In this document: positions 32,508 through 41,892 of the stretch, piece after piece | Layout: every line of letters begins with the position of its first letter | Position numbering within the stretch: the stretch's first letter is position 1 | NCBI GenBank assembly: GCA_964599095.1 | Contig: CAZREB010000012.1 | Location: 1-64,000, forward strand | Source: SZAS-79 sp964599095 | GTDB lineage: Bacteria; Pseudomonadota; Gammaproteobacteria; Burkholderiales; SG8-39 | Direction of reading: 5' to 3' | DNA: 64,000 nt | Notes under the pieces: model-generated | The model's database searches: none | Told to the model about the DNA's origin: nothing | The model's input: the letters and a program-made list of their open reading frames with translations, nothing else | Program-made: the position numbers and the translations under genes

Positions 32508-34523
32508 ATGGTGCGCGCCGTCCTGCTCGCACTTGCTCTGGCCCTCGGGCCGGCGATCGCCCCGGACGTCCTTGCGCTCACGCCGGAGCAGGCCACTTAC
32601 GTCGGTGGCGACCTCACGACGATAGGGAAGAAGCTCGCGACGATCAAGGACTCGGGCGCGAAAGTGCTGGCTGCGATCCCGAGCGCATGGCCCGACTTCG
32701 TCGCCGCGCTCGGCCGGATCGCCGACGCGCCGGCCGAGCGGCCCTTAGGCACGCAGGTGCAGTTGATGGTGCTCTCGGTCCTGCTGCTTGCCGCGGTCGT
32801 CGGCGCCACGCGCTGGCTGACACGCCGTTTCAGGGCCGCCTGCCTCGCCGACACGCTGCATTCGCGCGGCGCCACCGGCCTGCTGCTGTTCGACCTGCTC
32901 GACCGGGCCACGCTCTCGGCGCTCGCCTACGTGCTGAGCCAGCTCTGGTTCCAGTCGGGCTCGACCCACGACCTGCTCGGCATCGCGCTGCTGTGGTCGA
33001 TCGTGCGCTGGTGGTTCGCGATGTGGCTGCTCGAGACGCTGCTGCGCCCGGACCTGCCGCAATTCCGGCTGGTGCCGATGGACACCTCGGTCACGCTCAC
33101 GATCAAGCGCGTCGGCGCCGTCGTGCTGTATGTCGGGATCGCCAGCATCTCGCTGTTGCCGCTGCTCTTGCGCGCACAGATGCCGCTGCCGTCGGCGCAG
33201 GTGGTTGCCCAGGTGCAGGGACTGGTCGTCTTGCTGGGCGGCGTAGTCGGCCTCGCCGCGTATCGCCGGCATCACCTGTCGGCGCGAGGCGAGGGCGCCC
33301 CGTCAGGGCTCTTCAGGCGCCTGGTGTTCGGGCTGGCCGGGTTGCTTGCGCTTGCGCTCTGGCTGGCCTGGGCGCTCGGCGTCATGGCGCTCGAATTCTC
33401 GATCTACCACTCGCTGGTCTGGTCGCTGCGGATCGCCGCCTTCGCACTGATCGTCGATTCGATCCTTCGGCTGTCGGCCGCCAGCCACTCGGAGTCCGAG
33501 GCGGCGCGGATGTGGATCCCGTTCGCGCAGCGCTCGATCCGCGTCGCGGCGATCCTTGCGATCGGGATCCTGTTCGCCGACCTCTGGCTGGTGCAGGAAC
33601 TCGACCTCGTCAAGCCGGCCGACTGGGCGCCGATCCGGCGATCGCTGATCATGACTGCGGTCGCGCTGATTTCGGGCTATGCGATCTGGCGCTACTTCAA
33701 CCACTGGGCCGAGCACCGGCTGGCGGCCGCGACGCGAAGCGGCGGACCGGTCGAGGACGACCCGGACGTGGCGCCGGCCTCGCGGCTGACGACCGTGCTG
33801 CCGATGCTGCGCGTGCTGGTCGGCATTGCGATCGCGTTGATGACGGTGATGATCGCGCTGTCGCAGCTGGGCGTGAACATCGGGCCGCTGCTTGCGGGCG
33901 CGAGCGTGTTCGGCCTGGCGATCAGCTTCGGGTCGCAGGCGCTGGTGCGCGACATCGTGTCGGGCATTTTTTTCATGAGCGACGACGCGTTCCGGCTCGG
34001 CGAATACATCGACACCGGGAAATTGAAGGGCACGGTCGAGCGGATCTCGGTGCGCTCGGTGCGCCTGCGCCACCAGAACGGCCAGGTCCACACGATCCCG
34101 TACGGCCAGCTGACCGCGATCACCAACTTCAGCCGCGACTGGCAGACGGTCAAGTTCAACGTCCGTCTTGCGCGCGATGCGGACCTGGAAAAGGTGAGGA
34201 AGACCGTCAAGCAGATCGGCCTCGACATGATGAAGGACCCGGAACTCGGCAAGGAACTGCTGATGCCGCTCAAGCTGCAGGGAGTGGCCGAGATCACCGA
34301 CACTGCGTTGATCGTGCGCCTCAAGTTCACCGTCAAGCCGGCCAAGCCGTCGTGGGTGCAACGCGAGGCGCTGAAGCGCGTCTACCGCGTGTTCGGCGAA
34401 AAGAACATCGAGTTCGCCTCCGGCACCATCACGGTCAAGGCGGCCGAGCAGACGGGCACGCCGTTGACCGAAGCTGCGCTGGCGGCCGGCGGGGCCGCGG
34501 CGGCGGGAGCGGCGACGCCCTAG
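32508..34523 (+). CDS. Large MscS-family mechanosensitive channel
   Basis: The product has 671 residues with a cleavable signal (MVRAVLLALALALGPAIA) and several predicted membrane helices across residues about 85-470. The MscS core follows (NIGPLLAGASVFGLAISFGS, then IVSGIFFMSDDAFRLGEYID), with a beta domain and a C-terminal alpha/beta domain. ATG 32508 is taken rather than GTG 32505. The extra N-terminal helices resemble the YbiO/YnaI or MscK-like group. It would release osmolytes on hypo-osmotic shock. Confidence 0.92.
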   Translation: MVRAVLLALALALGPAIAPDVLALTPEQATYVGGDLTTIGKKLATIKDSGAKVLAAIPSAWPDFVAALGRIADAPAERPLGTQVQLMVLSVLLLAAVVGATRWLTRRFRAACLADTLHSRGATGLLLFDLLDRATLSALAYVLSQLWFQSGSTHDLLGIALLWSIVRWWFAMWLLETLLRPDLPQFRLVPMDTSVTLTIKRVGAVVLYVGIASISLLPLLLRAQMPLPSAQVVAQVQGLVVLLGGVVGLAAYRRHHLSARGEGAPSGLFRRLVFGLAGLLALALWLAWALGVMALEFSIYHSLVWSLRIAAFALIVDSILRLSAASHSESEAARMWIPFAQRSIRVAAILAIGILFADLWLVQELDLVKPADWAPIRRSLIMTAVALISGYAIWRYFNHWAEHRLAAATRSGGPVEDDPDVAPASRLTTVLPMLRVLVGIAIALMTVMIALSQLGVNIGPLLAGASVFGLAISFGSQALVRDIVSGIFFMSDDAFRLGEYIDTGKLKGTVERISVRSVRLRHQNGQVHTIPYGQLTAITNFSRDWQTVKFNVRLARDADLEKVRKTVKQIGLDMMKDPELGKELLMPLKLQGVAEITDTALIVRLKFTVKPAKPSWVQREALKRVYRVFGEKNIEFASGTITVKAAEQTGTPLTEAALAAGGAAAAGAATP

Positions 34524-34545
34524 GTTTCTTTCCGGAACTAGCGGA

Positions 34546-34607
34546 TGGCAGCATTTCGGCCGGAGAACCAGCGCCGATGCGGCTGTCAGGCTGAAGATGG
34601 CAGTATT
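34546..34607 (+). repeat. Dispersed intergenic repeat, copy B
   Basis: Between the convergent mscS-like and EamA genes, TGGCAGCATTTCGGC (34546-34560) is followed by a GC-rich core with GCCGATGCGGCTGTCAGG and a second, altered end GATGGCAGTATT at 34596-34607. It aligns with copies A (inverted) and C. The 128-bp spacer contains nothing else recognisable. Confidence 0.75.
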
Positions 34608-34651
34608 GCCCGGTCCGGCCGCACGACCGGAAATTCGACTCCGACACCAAT

Positions 34652-35500
34652 TTAGCGGCGGAGCTGGAAGGCGGCGAGCGCCGCGATCATGATCGCCGCG
34701 CCCAGCCATTGCACGCCGCCGAGCGCTTCGCCGAGCAACACGAAGCTGAGCAGGGTCGAGGTCACCGGCTCGAGGTTCATGGTGAGCGCGGTGCGGAAAG
34801 GGCCGATGCGCGCGGTCGAGGCGAACAGGGCAATGACGCCGATCGTCGTCGAAACCGAGGTGCCGAGGAACCCGCCCCAGCCGGGGAGCGTCTGCGGCAG
34901 GTTCCAGGTCTGCGTCGCAAGGCAGGCGCAGGCGAGTACCGCCGTGGACGAGGCGAGCGAATAGCCGCTGACCAGGCGCGAGTCGGCGCCTTCGAGCGAC
35001 GCGCGCGTCACCAGCAGCATGACGGTCCGCATGCATGCGGCCGCAAAGGCGTACGCGAGCCCGATCGACGCGATGCCCCCGGAATGGGCGCCGATCATCA
35101 GCGCGAGGCCGCCGAACGCGGCGAGCGCCGCAATGCCGCCGCGCCACGAAAGCCTGTCCAGCCCGGTGATCGCCCCGCCGATGCCGGTCAGGATCGGATA
35201 CACGAAATAGGCCAGCACCGCGATCGGCACGGGAATCGCCTCGATCGCCTTGAACACGCAGTAGACGTTTCCGGCGAACAGCACGCCGAGGCCAAGCGAT
35301 ACGCGGCGCGCCCGCGGCGTGTGCGGCGCCCGCGGCGGCGAGAAATGCAGCCAGCCCCAGACGAACGCGACGCCCACCAGGCCGCGAAATGTGATCAGCG
35401 TGAGGACGTCGGCACCCCCGGCGAACGCGATCTTGCCGAACACGTTCGAAGCGCCGAATCCGAGCGCGGCGACGATGCCCGGGATGAGGTCGGCGGACAT
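34652..35500 (-). CDS. EamA-family drug/metabolite transporter
   Basis: The 282-residue protein has about ten hydrophobic segments and two EamA repeats, beginning MSADLIPGIVAALGFGASNV. The family moves amino acids, nucleosides or other metabolites by exchange. Its ATG shares one base with the hyuB stop codon at 35500-35502, so it is the last gene of the hydantoinase/oxoprolinase group. Export or uptake of a pathway compound is plausible. Confidence 0.9.
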   Translation of the reverse strand: MSADLIPGIVAALGFGASNVFGKIAFAGGADVLTLITFRGLVGVAFVWGWLHFSPPRAPHTPRARRVSLGLGVLFAGNVYCVFKAIEAIPVPIAVLAYFVYPILTGIGGAITGLDRLSWRGGIAALAAFGGLALMIGAHSGGIASIGLAYAFAAACMRTVMLLVTRASLEGADSRLVSGYSLASSTAVLACACLATQTWNLPQTLPGWGGFLGTSVSTTIGVIALFASTARIGPFRTALTMNLEPVTSTLLSFVLLGEALGGVQWLGAAIMIAALAAFQLRR

Positions 35501-37242
35501 CAGGGCGCGCGCAGTTTCGCGGTGGCCTCGCTGTCGAGCGTCCCGTCGGCGGTGGTTCGAACGCGATAAAGCTTCTCGGCCTGCTCGGCGGTGTAATAGC
35601 CGCGCGCGACATCCTTTGCGACTTTGGCCGGGTCACGCTTGTAGGGATCGCCGTACCCGCCGCCGCCGGGCGTCGACACGCGGATCCGGTCGCCCGGCTG
35701 CAGCTGGATGTCCTGGTCCTTCGAGAGGTGCGGCGGCCGGTACTCGACGCCGGCCTGGTCGATCGCCACCGTGTTGACGCCGCCGTCCGACCCGCCGAGC
35801 GCACCCTGCGGGCCGACGCGGCCGTGATCCATCACCATCGAAGCGCGCGCCGAGCCGCGCCGCATGCGGATCGTGTAGTTCACGCCCATGCCGCCGCGAT
35901 GCTCGCCGGCGCCGCCCGAGCCCTCGTGCAGCGAATACTCCTCGAACAGGATCGGGTAGTACTGCTCCATGACTTCGAGCGGCGGCGTCTTGGAGATGCC
36001 GATGGTCGAGCAGCCGTTGGAGATGCCGTCGCCCACCGGGCTGCCGCCATAGCCGCCGCCCGAGATCACGTACATCACATAGTTGCGGTTGCGCAGCGGA
36101 TCGTTGCCGCCGACCGCGAGGTTGCCCGAGCTGCCGGCCGGGGCGGCGAACAGGCGGTCGGGGATCGCGTGCGTAAGTGCCGAGAACACGGCTTCGGCAA
36201 TCCGCTGGCTGACCTCGGCCGCGCAACCGGACACCGGCCGCGGGTATTTCGCATAGAGGAAGGTACCCTCGGGCTCCTTGATGTGCAGCGGCTCGAAGGT
36301 GCCGGCATTGATCGGCACCTCGGGAAAGATGTGCTTCATCGCGAGGTAGATCGACGAGCGGGTGGTGGCAATCACCGAGTTCATCGGCCCGGCGCATGGC
36401 GGAGAGGAGCCGGCCATGTCGAACTCGAGGTCGCCGTCCTTCTTGGTGACCTTCATGCGGATCGTGAGCGGCTGGTCGACCACGCCGTCGGAATCGACGA
36501 TCGCGCTGCCCTCGTACGAGCCGTCGGGGATCGTCGCGATCTTCGCGCGCATCTGCTGCGCGGCGCGGCGGCGCAATTCGCCGATCGCCGATTCCACCAC
36601 TTCCGCGCCGTAACGCTCGAGGAGCGCCTCCAACCGCTTCTCGCCGATCGAGAGCGCGGCCGCCTGCGCCTTGATGTCGCCGATGCGCTGGTCGGCGATG
36701 CGGATGTTCGAAAGAATTATGGACAGGATCTCCTGGTCGAGCACGTCCTTCTTGTAAAGCTTGACCGGCGGCAGGCGCAGGCCCTCCTGCTCGGACTCGG
36801 TGGCGTGCGCCGAGAAGCCGCCCGGCACCATGCCGCCGGTGTCCGGCCAGTGGCCGGTGTTGGCGAGCCACGCGAATACCTTGCCCTTGTAGAAGAAAGG
36901 CTTCACGAACTTGACGTCCATCAGGTGCGTGCCGCCGAGATACGGGTCGTTGACGATGAAGACGTCACCCGGGTCCACGGCCCACTTGTTCTGCCGCACG
37001 CGCTCGATCACCGCGCGGGTCGAGAACTGCATCGTGCCTACGAAGACGGGCAGCCCGAGCTCGCCCTGCGCGATCAGCGAGCCATCCTCCTTCGAGTAGA
37101 TCCCGTCCGAGCGGTCCATCGCCTCCGAGATCACCGGCGAAAACGCCGCGCGGCAGAAGGCCAGGTCCATCTCGTTGCAGACCTGCTGCAGGCCGTTCTG
37201 GATGACGGCCAGCGTGATGGGGTCGATTCCGGATTCGGTCAT
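35500..37242 (-). CDS. hyuB: HyuB: hydantoinase B/oxoprolinase subunit
   Basis: The 580-residue protein has hydantoinase B landmarks throughout: VIQNGLQQVCNEMDLAF, FVGTMQFSTRAVIERV, VFIVNDPYLGGTHLMDVKF and the C-terminal TPGGGGYGDPYKRDP. With HyuA it forms an ATP-dependent amidohydrolase or carboxylase acting on 5-oxoproline, hydantoins or acetone-like substrates. The partner hyuA lies 1.9 kb upstream on the same strand, separated by a minus-strand gene and an opposite-strand diguanylate cyclase. Confidence 0.93.
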   Translation of the reverse strand: MTESGIDPITLAVIQNGLQQVCNEMDLAFCRAAFSPVISEAMDRSDGIYSKEDGSLIAQGELGLPVFVGTMQFSTRAVIERVRQNKWAVDPGDVFIVNDPYLGGTHLMDVKFVKPFFYKGKVFAWLANTGHWPDTGGMVPGGFSAHATESEQEGLRLPPVKLYKKDVLDQEILSIILSNIRIADQRIGDIKAQAAALSIGEKRLEALLERYGAEVVESAIGELRRRAAQQMRAKIATIPDGSYEGSAIVDSDGVVDQPLTIRMKVTKKDGDLEFDMAGSSPPCAGPMNSVIATTRSSIYLAMKHIFPEVPINAGTFEPLHIKEPEGTFLYAKYPRPVSGCAAEVSQRIAEAVFSALTHAIPDRLFAAPAGSSGNLAVGGNDPLRNRNYVMYVISGGGYGGSPVGDGISNGCSTIGISKTPPLEVMEQYYPILFEEYSLHEGSGGAGEHRGGMGVNYTIRMRRGSARASMVMDHGRVGPQGALGGSDGGVNTVAIDQAGVEYRPPHLSKDQDIQLQPGDRIRVSTPGGGGYGDPYKRDPAKVAKDVARGYYTAEQAEKLYRVRTTADGTLDSEATAKLRAP

Positions 37243-37298
37243 GGCTGTCCTTGTGTTCTACCTTCTTGCCGGGCTTGAGGGCGGGGTGAAAGCAGGCC

Positions 37299-38501
37299 AT
37301 GATTGCGCCCGCAATGGACACCCGCACCGTCATCGTCGTCATGCTCGCGCAGGTCATCCTGCTCGGCGCGCTCGCGCTCGCCTTCGGCACGCGCCAGGGG
37401 GGCACCCGCGCGGTAGGCGCCTGGGGCGCGGGGTTGCTGATGGTGGGCGCCGGGTATGCCGGCCTTGCCCTGCGCGGTGTGCTGCCGGACTTCCTGTCGA
37501 TTACGGTGGCGAACACGCTGCTGATGGCGGCGAACCTGCTCTTCTACCGGTCGGTGCGCATCTTCATGGACCGGCCGGTCCACGATCCTTTCGGCGCGGC
37601 CGCGCTGGCGGCCACCGCCGTGATCGTATTCGTCTACTCCGAGATTTCGCCGAACCTGCAAATGCGGATCCTTTTCGTTTCGGCCGTCGGCGCGGTGCTC
37701 TTCGCGCGCAATGCGATGGAGCTGCGCACCGGCGTGCCGGCCGAGGTGCGGTCTTCGCATCGCTTCATGCAGGTCGTCTACTGGGTGGTCGCCGCGCTGC
37801 TTGCGGCCCGTTTCGCGGCGAACCTCGTGCAGCCGAGTGCCGGCCTCATGGAACCGAGCGCCTCGCAGAGCGCCTTCTTCCTCGGCGTGCTCCTGATCGC
37901 CACGGCCGGCACGTTCGGAAACTTCTGGATCGAGGCGCAGCACCTGCATCTCGCACTCGCGCGGCAGGCGTCCCGCGATGCACTCACGGGGATGCTCAAT
38001 CGCGGCGCCCTGTTCGACGCGCTCGAGCGGGAACTCGCACGCGCGCGACGCGGCGCGACCGCATTCAGCGTGGCCATGTTCGACCTCGACCGTTTCAAGG
38101 TTCTCAACGACACCTACGGCCACCCGGCCGGCGACGAAGTCCTCAGGAAGGTGGCCGCGACCATCCAGGCCTGCATCCGCCAGCCCGATATCCTCGGACG
38201 CTACGGGGGCGAGGAGTTCGTGCTGCTGATGCCCGATACCGATGCCGAGATGGCGATGGCCGTGGCCGGGCGTATCCGGGCAGCGGTGAAGGCGAACGGC
38301 ATCCAGTGGGAGGGCCGGCTCCTGGCGGTCGCCGTCTCCGGCGGGGTGGCGAATTTCCCGAGCCACGGGACCACGGCGGACGCACTCATCGCCGCGGCGG
38401 ACGCCGCGTTGTACGAAGCCAAGCACGCCGGCCGTGACCGCGTGATGCAGGCGGTCCGGCCCGGTGCGGCCGAGGTGCCTAAGGGTATTCACGCCACGTA
38501 G
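37299..38501 (+). CDS. Membrane diguanylate cyclase (GGDEF)
   Basis: The 400-residue protein has six or so N-terminal membrane helices (residues about 8-215) and a GGDEF domain (about 220-385). The signature is G-G-E-E-F (RYGGEEFVLLMPD) with the conserved DLDRFKVLNDTYGH upstream, so it should synthesise c-di-GMP. No RxxD inhibitory site is evident. ATG 37314 is an alternative start. It is transcribed against the surrounding genes, and its 3' end overlaps the convergent gene by 23 bp. Confidence 0.93.
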   Translation: MIAPAMDTRTVIVVMLAQVILLGALALAFGTRQGGTRAVGAWGAGLLMVGAGYAGLALRGVLPDFLSITVANTLLMAANLLFYRSVRIFMDRPVHDPFGAAALAATAVIVFVYSEISPNLQMRILFVSAVGAVLFARNAMELRTGVPAEVRSSHRFMQVVYWVVAALLAARFAANLVQPSAGLMEPSASQSAFFLGVLLIATAGTFGNFWIEAQHLHLALARQASRDALTGMLNRGALFDALERELARARRGATAFSVAMFDLDRFKVLNDTYGHPAGDEVLRKVAATIQACIRQPDILGRYGGEEFVLLMPDTDAEMAMAVAGRIRAAVKANGIQWEGRLLAVAVSGGVANFPSHGTTADALIAAADAALYEAKHAGRDRVMQAVRPGAAEVPKGIHAT

Positions 38502-39120
38502 ACAGGATCCATTCGCAACCGGCCGTCAGCTCGTCGATGCGCCGGGTCCATTCGGTCGTGACCGCCGACTGCCACGCGGGGTGGTTCGGCGCCTCCGGGT
38601 CCGAGAGGTCGTAGAGCGCGACATAGCGCGGCGAGCCGGACAATGCGCGGAACCGCCGCGCGCCGAGCACGCCCGGCACCTGCAGCAGCAGCGGCAGGTG
38701 CTCGATGTCGTACCAGCGGTTGAATTCCTCCTCGTGCGCCGCGGGCACGTCGCCGCAGGCCATGAACAGCGCGCCCGCCTTTTCGTCCGGCGAGCGGTTG
38801 CCCGGCACGATCTGCTCGCAGGCCCAGCGCCGGAACACGTTCGCGGCGCCGAGGCAGCGCCGGCTCCAAGGCGTGAAATTCTCGCCTACATGGGCAAGGT
38901 ATTCGGGCGTCTCGAGCACGCCGGGCGCGGTGAGCTCGTAGGTCGCGAGGTACTTGCCTTCGCCGGGCTTGCAGTCGCGCTGCCAGCGCCGCGCCGAGAT
39001 GAATCCCGGAATCGACAACCGCTCGGCCATGTGCTCGGTGTCGTACCAGGCGTTGAATTCCTCTTCCATGGCCGGCGGCGGCTCGGTCATCGTCAACAAC
39101 AGGCCCATGTTCGTGCTCAC
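38479..39120 (-). CDS. Tandem ferredoxin-like-fold protein (EthD/DUF4286-like)
   Basis: The 213-residue protein contains two similar halves, residues about 5-105 and 110-205. Each has an E-E-F-N-x-W-Y-D-x-E-H motif (EEEFNAWYDTEHMAERL and EEEFNRWYDIEHLPLLL) and a following PGxxxARR segment. This is the pattern of dimeric alpha-beta barrel enzymes such as EthD-like or DUF4286 proteins, here made as a covalent duplicate. Function is unknown. Its ATG overlaps the hyuA stop by four bases, tying it to the hydantoinase operon. Confidence 0.75.
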   Translation of the reverse strand: MSTNMGLLLTMTEPPPAMEEEFNAWYDTEHMAERLSIPGFISARRWQRDCKPGEGKYLATYELTAPGVLETPEYLAHVGENFTPWSRRCLGAANVFRRWACEQIVPGNRSPDEKAGALFMACGDVPAAHEEEFNRWYDIEHLPLLLQVPGVLGARRFRALSGSPRYVALYDLSDPEAPNHPAWQSAVTTEWTRRIDELTAGCEWILSTWREYP

Positions 39121-41168
39121 GCCACCTCCACAATCAGGTTGCCCAGCGCGTCGAGCTCGACGCGATTGCCCGGCTCGATGACCGTAGTGCAGTCGAGCTG
39201 CTCGATGATCGCCGGCCCTTCGAAACGCGCGTTTGCCGGGAGCCTTTCGCGCTGGTAGATCGGGGTGGCCCGAAAGCCGCCGTCGAACCAGGCCTGCCGC
39301 TCGCCGTTTTTGGCGCCCGCCAGGTCTTTCGCACGCTCCGAACGCCCGAGCACCGCGAGGTCGAATCGCGACCGCAGGCCGATCACGGCGGTGTGCAGGT
39401 TGACGAGCGCTGCGCGTATTTCGGGCAGCTCGACGCCGAATCTCTCCCAGTAGGCCGCGTCGAAGCGTTCCTGCAACTGGCTGCGCGAGACGTTGGTGTC
39501 TGGCAGCGCTACCGTCAGGATGTGGCTCTGGCCCTGGAACTGCATGTCGGCGAAATGCAGCAGCCTGACGCCCTCGATCGCCACGCCTTCCCGCTCGAGC
39601 GTCGCGCGCCCCTCGGCGATCTGGGCTTCGAGCACCGCCTTGACGAGGGCATCGTCGAGCGAAGGCAACGGCTTGTTCACCGTGTTGACGTAGTCGTGGC
39701 GCAGGTCGGCCGCCGCGCAGCCGAGCGCATTGGTGATGCCCGGCCGCATCGGGATCAGCAGGCGCGGGATGCCGAGCTCGCGCGCGAGCGCGGCCGCATG
39801 CAACGGCCCGGCGCCGCCGAAGGGGAACAGCGCGAAATCGCGGGGATCGTGCCCTTTGGCAAGCGACACCATGCGGATCGCGCCGGCCATCTTGTCGTTT
39901 GCGATGCGGATGATCGCCGCCGCCGCGCCGATCGCATCCAGCCCCAGCGGCTTGCCGATCTTCTCCTCGAACAGGGTTTGGACGTGCGCCAGGCTCACCG
40001 GGTTGTCCACGCCGAGCAGCTTGTCCGGGTTCAGGCGCCCGAGCAGCAGGTTGGCGTCGGTGATCGTCGGCTCGGTGCCGCCGCGGCCATAGCAGATCGG
40101 GCCGGGCATCGCGCCGGCGCTGCGCGGGCCGACCTGCAGCATGCCTGCGTCCGACAGGAAGGCGATCGACCCGCCGCCTGCGCCGATCGTGTGCACGTCG
40201 ACCATCGGCACATGGATCGGCATTGCGTATTCGATTTCGAGTTCGGCCGAAACCGTCGGCACGCCGTCCTTGATCAAGCCCACGTCGGTCGACGTGCCGC
40301 CCATGTCGTACGTAATGACGTTCGCAACGCCTGACGCGGTCGCCGAGTAGGCCGCCGCGATGATCCCGGAGGCCGGGCCGGACATCACGGTGTTTACCGC
40401 AGTGTCGGCCACCAGGCCGGCGGCCACGGTGCCGCCGTTGCCCTGCATCACGAGCAGGTCGCGCGCAAAGCCGCGCTTGCGCAGCTCGTCCACGAGGCGC
40501 TGGATATAGCGGTCGAGGATCGGCTGGACCGAAGCATTGACGGCCGCGGTGACGCCGCGCTCGTATTCGCGGTACTCGGAAAGGATCAGGTGGCCGGCGG
40601 TGACGTAGCGGTTCGGCCAGAGGTTCTTTGCGATTGCAAGCGCTTTCGCCTCGTGCGCGTGGTTGATGTAACTGTGCAGGAAATGGATGACGAGCGCTTC
40701 GCAGCCGGCTTCCTCGAGGGTCTTTGCGGCGCGCGCTACCGCCTCTTCGTCGAGGGGCGTCACCACGTTGCCGTCGGCGTCCATGCGCTCGGCGACTTCG
40801 AGGCGCAGCTCGCGGGGCACGATCGGCTCGAACCAGCCGGTCAGGCCGTAGGAATTCGGGCGCGTGCGGCGGCCGAGCTCGAGGACGTCGCGGAATCCCC
40901 TGGTCGTGATCAGGCCGGTTTTCGCGAGCTTCCTTTCCAGCAGTGCATTGGTGGTCGTGGTCGTGCCGTGCACGATCAGCGCAAGCGCGGGCAGGTCTAG
41001 GCCGGCCGACTCGATCGCCGCGAGCACGCCGAAGGCCTGGTTCTGCGGCGTGGTCGGCACCTTGGCCAGGCGGACTTCGCCGCTCACCGCGTCAATCGCG
41101 ATCAGGTCGGTGAAGGTGCCGCCGACGTCGATGCCGGCGATCCAGCTCGGGGGGATCACATTGCTCAT
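39117..41168 (-). CDS. hyuA: HyuA: hydantoinase A/oxoprolinase subunit
   Basis: The 683-residue protein has the ASKHA-type ATP-binding motifs of hydantoinase A: GIDVGGTFTDLIAID at the N-terminus, VHGTTTTTNALLERK and YDMGGTSTDVGLIKDG in the middle, then a typical long C-terminal region. With HyuB it couples ATP hydrolysis to opening of a cyclic amide or to carboxylation. It directly follows the livF gene (22 bp), which suggests the ABC transporter imports its substrate. Confidence 0.94.
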   Translation of the reverse strand: MSNVIPPSWIAGIDVGGTFTDLIAIDAVSGEVRLAKVPTTPQNQAFGVLAAIESAGLDLPALALIVHGTTTTTNALLERKLAKTGLITTRGFRDVLELGRRTRPNSYGLTGWFEPIVPRELRLEVAERMDADGNVVTPLDEEAVARAAKTLEEAGCEALVIHFLHSYINHAHEAKALAIAKNLWPNRYVTAGHLILSEYREYERGVTAAVNASVQPILDRYIQRLVDELRKRGFARDLLVMQGNGGTVAAGLVADTAVNTVMSGPASGIIAAAYSATASGVANVITYDMGGTSTDVGLIKDGVPTVSAELEIEYAMPIHVPMVDVHTIGAGGGSIAFLSDAGMLQVGPRSAGAMPGPICYGRGGTEPTITDANLLLGRLNPDKLLGVDNPVSLAHVQTLFEEKIGKPLGLDAIGAAAAIIRIANDKMAGAIRMVSLAKGHDPRDFALFPFGGAGPLHAAALARELGIPRLLIPMRPGITNALGCAAADLRHDYVNTVNKPLPSLDDALVKAVLEAQIAEGRATLEREGVAIEGVRLLHFADMQFQGQSHILTVALPDTNVSRSQLQERFDAAYWERFGVELPEIRAALVNLHTAVIGLRSRFDLAVLGRSERAKDLAGAKNGERQAWFDGGFRATPIYQRERLPANARFEGPAIIEQLDCTTVIEPGNRVELDALGNLIVEVA

Positions 41169-41190
41169 GGGTCGATTGCTGCGGGCTGCT

Positions 41191-41892
41191 TCATACGGAG
41201 AGGTATTGCTCCCGGACGGCTTCGTTTGCGGCGAGCTCAGCCATCGTCCCGCTGAAGCGGATGTGGCCCGACTCGATGATATAGGCGCGGTCGGCGACGA
41301 GTTGCGCGAAGTGGAGGTTCTGCTCGGACAGGAGCACCGACAGGCCTTCCTTCTTGAGGTTGAGGATGGTGTCGGCCATCTGCTCGACGATCAGCGGCGA
41401 GAGCCCCTCTGAGGGCTCGTCGAGCAGCACCGTCGAAGGATTGCCCATCAGCGTGCGCGCGATCGTCAGCATCTGCTGCTCGCCGCCGGACATCCGGCCG
41501 CCGTGGCGGTCCTTCATCTGGCCGAGGTTCGGGAACAGCTCGAACAGCCGCTCCGGCGTCCAGCGGGCGGCGCCCTCGCGCAGGTCCTGCCGGCCGACCT
41601 CGAGGTTCTCCATCACGGTCAGGTCCGCGAAGATGCGCCTTTCTTCCGGCACATAGCCCAGCCCCAGGCGGGCGATCTGGAAGGGTTGCAGGCGGTCGAT
41701 CCGCCTGCCCTGGAACCGAACTTCGCCCGAGAGCGGGCGCACAAGTCCTATGAGCGACTTGAGCGTGGTCGACTTGCCGGCGCCGTTGCGCCCCAGCAGC
41801 ACGACCACTTCGCCGGCGCTTGCCGTCAGAGACACGTCGAACAGGATCTGCGCCTGCCCGTAGGCTGCGTTCAGCCCGCTGACTTCAAGCAT
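41191..41892 (-). CDS. livF: LivF-type ABC transporter ATP-binding protein
   Basis: The product has 233 residues from ATG 41892, where the family similarity starts (MLEVSGLNAAYGQAQILFDV) and which overlaps the livG stop by eight bases. Walker A is GRNGAGKST, the signature is MSGGEQQ and Walker B ends in LLDEPSEGLSP. It is one of two ATPases of a branched-chain amino acid-type importer. The linked hydantoinase genes suggest that the true cargo may be an amide or cyclic amide. Confidence 0.94.
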   Translation of the reverse strand: MLEVSGLNAAYGQAQILFDVSLTASAGEVVVLLGRNGAGKSTTLKSLIGLVRPLSGEVRFQGRRIDRLQPFQIARLGLGYVPEERRIFADLTVMENLEVGRQDLREGAARWTPERLFELFPNLGQMKDRHGGRMSGGEQQMLTIARTLMGNPSTVLLDEPSEGLSPLIVEQMADTILNLKKEGLSVLLSEQNLHFAQLVADRAYIIESGHIRFSGTMAELAANEAVREQYLSV

